From Prochlorococcus sp. AG-418-F08 (lineage in GTDB: Bacteria > Cyanobacteriota > Cyanobacteriia > PCC-6307 > Cyanobiaceae), in assembly GCA_003214295.1 (NCBI GenBank), contig QCLV01000007.1:1-59428 (forward strand): a stretch of DNA of 59,428 nt, written 5' to 3'. Position 1 is the first letter of the stretch, and each line of letters starts with the position of its first letter. Positions 56,548-59,428 of the stretch are shown piece after piece. Below the pieces are notes generated by a model. The model worked only from the letters and a program-made list of their open reading frames with translations, was not told the origin of the DNA and did not search any database. The translations under genes were made by a program, and so were the position numbers.

Positions 56548-59428
56548 TTAATATCTAAAAAATAATTGAACTTGACTTTTCCAATCGCCATCGGAATCAT
56601 AAGAACCTAATAATTCTAAATTCGGATTGGCCTGAAAAGTCAAAATTCCTACAGGTGAAATATCATCTCTACCCGGAACGGTTTGAAAGGCAAAATTTAT
56701 TGCATCAGTAATATCAAGTCCTAGTTCGGCTACCCAAGCTTGAGAAGAAAATTCTGCATTAGAAGATGACTGCCCATCATTTTCTATATCTAAATTTTCA
56801 TTAGAAAAAATATTATTTAAAGAATCATTATTTTCTATTAACGCTGGATATAAAGATAACTGAAATCTTTCACTAAAAGCATCAGCATTATTAAGTTGAG
56901 AAATAAATGCTCTATTTATTAAATTTGCAGAGTTACCTCCAATTAAACCAATAATTTGTGATCTGTTATAACTCGGCGTGCTCCTTAATTGGATTCTTCT
57001 ATTTTCATCTTCAAAAGATAATTGATCCAAAAATCCTTCGTAAGATGCCTCAATTTTGATAAGCCTTGAATTGCCAATCCCAAATGATCCAAAACCACTC
57101 GAATTCGTATTTACATCTAAATCGCCTGAGATATTAGAATCCTGATTGTTTTCACTTATAGGTATTATAGAATCTGGAACTTTACTAACCAGAGAAAAAT
57201 TAATAAATGGAACAACTCCACTTCTTGATGCAAATAAAATATAGTTATCTTTATTTTTATCAAGTTTAAATGGAGTAGTGTATAAATTAGCTCTGCCTTT
57301 TTTAAGATAAATTAGACCTCTAGCATTTAAATCTTTTCCTACCTTTCCATTTATATTAAGGTCTAATTTGGTATCTAAATAAGCTTGAACTAATTCTGAA
57401 TATTGAAGTTTAAAATTTGGACCAAGTTTTAATTTAAGATTATTAAAACTCAAATTATCCAAATAATTAGGCAAAGTTTCACCTAAAAGAACTGAATTTA
57501 AAATTGTTTCATTTGAAATAATTTCAATATTTTCATTATTATTCCAATAGAGTTCTGCCCAATCTTTTTTATTATCTTTACGTATAAGATTATTTTCTTT
57601 TTTATTATTTTTATTGGTGTTATTAAAATTAATAAATCCATTATTAAAAGATAGAGAACCCCCCAAAACAGGCCTTTCAAATGATCCACTTAAATCGACA
57701 TCTGAATCTATTAAAAAATTAAAATTATCTTTCTTTAAAGTAAATCTATTCGTTATCAAATTAATTTCCGCCTTATCGGAATCATTCTTATTATAAAAAG
57801 GCAAAGACCCTTTTATAAAAATATTTCCAGAATCATCAGTCTTGGCTTGTAGATTATTGATCTCTAAAGAATCAAAATCAAAAATTATTGTGCTATTGAT
57901 ATCTTTTACTATATTGTTGTAAAAATCAATTTCAGAATCTTTAATAGAGACAAATCCATTTAATATAGGTTTATTCAAAGTTCCTTTTATAATCATTCTA
58001 AGATTGATATCACCTTTTTTAAAGGTAAAAAAATCATCAGCAAAAATATCTATTAGATCAATAAATTTTCCATTACCAACCAATCTTAGATTTAAGTCAT
58101 CTGATTTATTTATAGGTATTGAACCTTCAATATTAATAGGAATTCCAGAGTCATTTATTAACAGGGAAAAATCGATATCAAAAATAGAATTATTTAATTC
58201 AATTAGTCCTCTATCAAATATTATTGTGTTATTTTTTATTGATGAATTATTGGAAGAAATTTCACTAAAGAAAGATTTTGTATCAAGATCATAAAGTAAA
58301 TTAACATCCAACCCTCCCAAAAAATCTCTTGGTTTATTTAAAAAGATATTTGCAGCACTTAATGGTAGCTTTGTAACCGTTAAAGATCCTTTACCGGTTA
58401 ATAATCCTCCTTCCAAATCAATAGAAAATTCCTCTTTAATATTCTTATAGTCATCTTTAGATACTTCAAGAAAGCCATTTAATTTTGCATTCAATTTGTA
58501 ATTAGCTGGCCTATCGCCTTGAATAGTAATTTTTCCATTGTATCTACTTCTAAATTTATTTAAATATTTTTGCAAATTAAATTTGTCCTCTAGTGCATTA
58601 TTTTTCTCAATAAAGTTATTTATAAAATCGATCCTTTCTTTAAACGAATTTTTATCTTTATTTATTTCCAAGTCATCCAGAATATTCGATTTACTTATAG
58701 GAATCACTTTTTTATTTTCAAAGTTAAAAATATCCACAGCGGTAAGAATAGTCCAGCTAGTGCTTATATCCTTGAATTCGGAATTAATTAAATTATTTTT
58801 ACTTGAATCATATTCGACTTCAATTATTCCTCCTCCTATTGGATAAAATGAAGAGTTTACATAAAAAGAGTTATTTTTAAAGCTAAAGTCAAATAGTGAA
58901 TTTGCTAACTTAATATTTCTATATTTACCTGAACTCCAAGCAAGTCTTCCATCAAGATATGATTGGTCTGAAGTTATCGAGCCCACGCCATTAATAATTC
59001 CATAAATTCTATCGAATTGATTTTTGCTTATAGATAATTCAAGTTCATCAAGAGGGAAATTATCAGCTTTCCAATTGTAACTATCATCCTCTTTGACTAT
59101 ACCTATGCTCCCTTTATTTGAGTTAAAAACTCTTATAAAATTTGCATTATCTAGATTAAACTTAGAATCAAACTTTACTGAGATAAATGAAGGTATTGGA
59201 GAATATCTATTTTTCATATTTAGAAAAAATGCTTTATTCACATTTTTAATATTGCCCTCCCATATTTCTCTCATTCGGATCCCTCTATAGTGGGGATAAT
59301 CAACATTAAAGTTTATCGAAATATCAGGATCACTAATTTTTCCTTTTAATTCTCCTTTAGCAGTAATGAAACCCCTAATATCATTTTTTCGGAAAATATT
59401 TAAATTAGATAATTGAGTTCTATTTATT
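56548..59428 (-). CDS. TamB-like (DUF490) translocation/assembly module protein, 5' end beyond the window
   Basis: The reading frame is open from 56548 to the right edge, at least 959 codons. The first in-window ATG (59274) is internal, because coding continues upstream (for example GFITAKGELKGKISDP). It is a long, repetitive beta-rich protein with many DLN- and SLP-type strand repeats. The C-terminal quarter carries the TamB signature region (LRSTPSYNRSQIIGLIGG, then TFQANPNLELLGSYDSDGDW), ending in F-R-Y. TamB bridges inner and outer membranes and helps build or supply the outer membrane. Cyanobacterial members are large like this. The gene is truncated by the window end, not broken. Confidence 0.85.
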   Translation of the reverse strand, partial: INRTQLSNLNIFRKNDIRGFITAKGELKGKISDPDISINFNVDYPHYRGIRMREIWEGNIKNVNKAFFLNMKNRYSPIPSFISVKFDSKFNLDNANFIRVFNSNKGSIGIVKEDDSYNWKADNFPLDELELSISKNQFDRIYGIINGVGSITSDQSYLDGRLAWSSGKYRNIKLANSLFDFSFKNNSFYVNSSFYPIGGGIIEVEYDSSKNNLINSEFKDISTSWTILTAVDIFNFENKKVIPISKSNILDDLEINKDKNSFKERIDFINNFIEKNNALEDKFNLQKYLNKFRSRYNGKITIQGDRPANYKLNAKLNGFLEVSKDDYKNIKEEFSIDLEGGLLTGKGSLTVTKLPLSAANIFLNKPRDFLGGLDVNLLYDLDTKSFFSEISSNNSSIKNNTIIFDRGLIELNNSIFDIDFSLLINDSGIPINIEGSIPINKSDDLNLRLVGNGKFIDLIDIFADDFFTFKKGDINLRMIIKGTLNKPILNGFVSIKDSEIDFYNNIVKDINSTIIFDFDSLEINNLQAKTDDSGNIFIKGSLPFYNKNDSDKAEINLITNRFTLKKDNFNFLIDSDVDLSGSFERPVLGGSLSFNNGFINFNNTNKNNKKENNLIRKDNKKDWAELYWNNNENIEIISNETILNSVLLGETLPNYLDNLSFNNLKLKLGPNFKLQYSELVQAYLDTKLDLNINGKVGKDLNARGLIYLKKGRANLYTTPFKLDKNKDNYILFASRSGVVPFINFSLVSKVPDSIIPISENNQDSNISGDLDVNTNSSGFGSFGIGNSRLIKIEASYEGFLDQLSFEDENRRIQLRSTPSYNRSQIIGLIGGNSANLINRAFISQLNNADAFSERFQLSLYPALIENNDSLNNIFSNENLDIENDGQSSSNAEFSSQAWVAELGLDITDAINFAFQTVPGRDDISPVGILTFQANPNLELLGSYDSDGDWKSQVQLFFRY

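Noticed and set aside
56548..59274. TamB-like gene starting at the ATG at 59274
   Set aside because: The frame is open with similar sequence to the right edge, so this methionine is internal and the gene is simply cut by the window.

Overview
The window is compact, very AT-rich bacterial DNA with short spacers, frequent 1-14 bp gene overlaps and many TTG starts. A Pcb-type chlorophyll a/b antenna gene, a lycopene cyclase, phylloquinone genes (menB, menD), a polyprenyl diphosphate synthase, NdhD, a FurA-type regulator and several picocyanobacterial small families (DUF3721, TIGR02450-like, DUF760, DUF1350, DUF4336) point to a high-light-adapted Prochlorococcus. From memory, the order lycopene cyclase - SDR - membrane protein - GST - small protein - GltS - pcb matches the MED4-type backbone. 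Most of the window is therefore conserved core genome, not a genomic island.

Layout. 1-255: a suspicious junction where a 3' fragment of an FAD-linked oxidase (minus) meets a SulP permease (plus) that lacks its N-terminus. 1618-3850: methionine genes metA and metY. 3922-8541: two unrecognised proteins, a glucosylglycerol-phosphate phosphatase (stpA) and an ArsS-like radical SAM enzyme. 8548-10799: fur, an isochorismatase-type hydrolase broken at a run of nine G, and an MscS channel. 10770-13996: a POR-like SDR, lycopene cyclase and a second SDR. 13993-18101: a GIY-YIG-like membrane protein, a GST, a GltS-like carrier and the pcb antenna with a clear terminator. 18102-19618: a small-gene region. 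19618-23066: hisS, a DUF3721 repeat protein, a DEDDh exonuclease and DUF1350. 23063-29607: acs, sds, murI, amidase, nitrilase, comB. 29728-38870: aroA, an MnmC-like methyltransferase, glmU, murF, glgA, menB, menD. 38921-41065: lepB, DUF760, DUF4336. 41062-44969: a manganese-type ABC importer and a DUF697 protein. 45135-52105: a ribbon-helix-helix-like protein, trpS, thrS, glk, thrB, ndhD. 52119-59428: an M3 peptidase, lipase, folB, proA and a TamB-like protein running off the right edge.

Working together: MetA carries a glutamate at the acyl-CoA specificity position, so it should make O-acetylhomoserine, the substrate of the MetY encoded 13 bp upstream. glmU, murI, murF and the amidase cover parts of peptidoglycan metabolism. 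menB, menD and sds feed photosynthetic quinones, while crtL and pcb serve pigment and antenna. The metal importer forms a five-gene run with a DUF697 and a DUF4336 protein. No tRNA, rRNA, CRISPR array, insertion sequence or prophage was seen. I found no clear-cut new multi-gene system. The best leads are the left-edge junction, the G9 frameshift, the stpA-linked Rossmann protein, the pentad-repeat DUF3721 protein and the importer-linked DUF697/DUF4336 pair.
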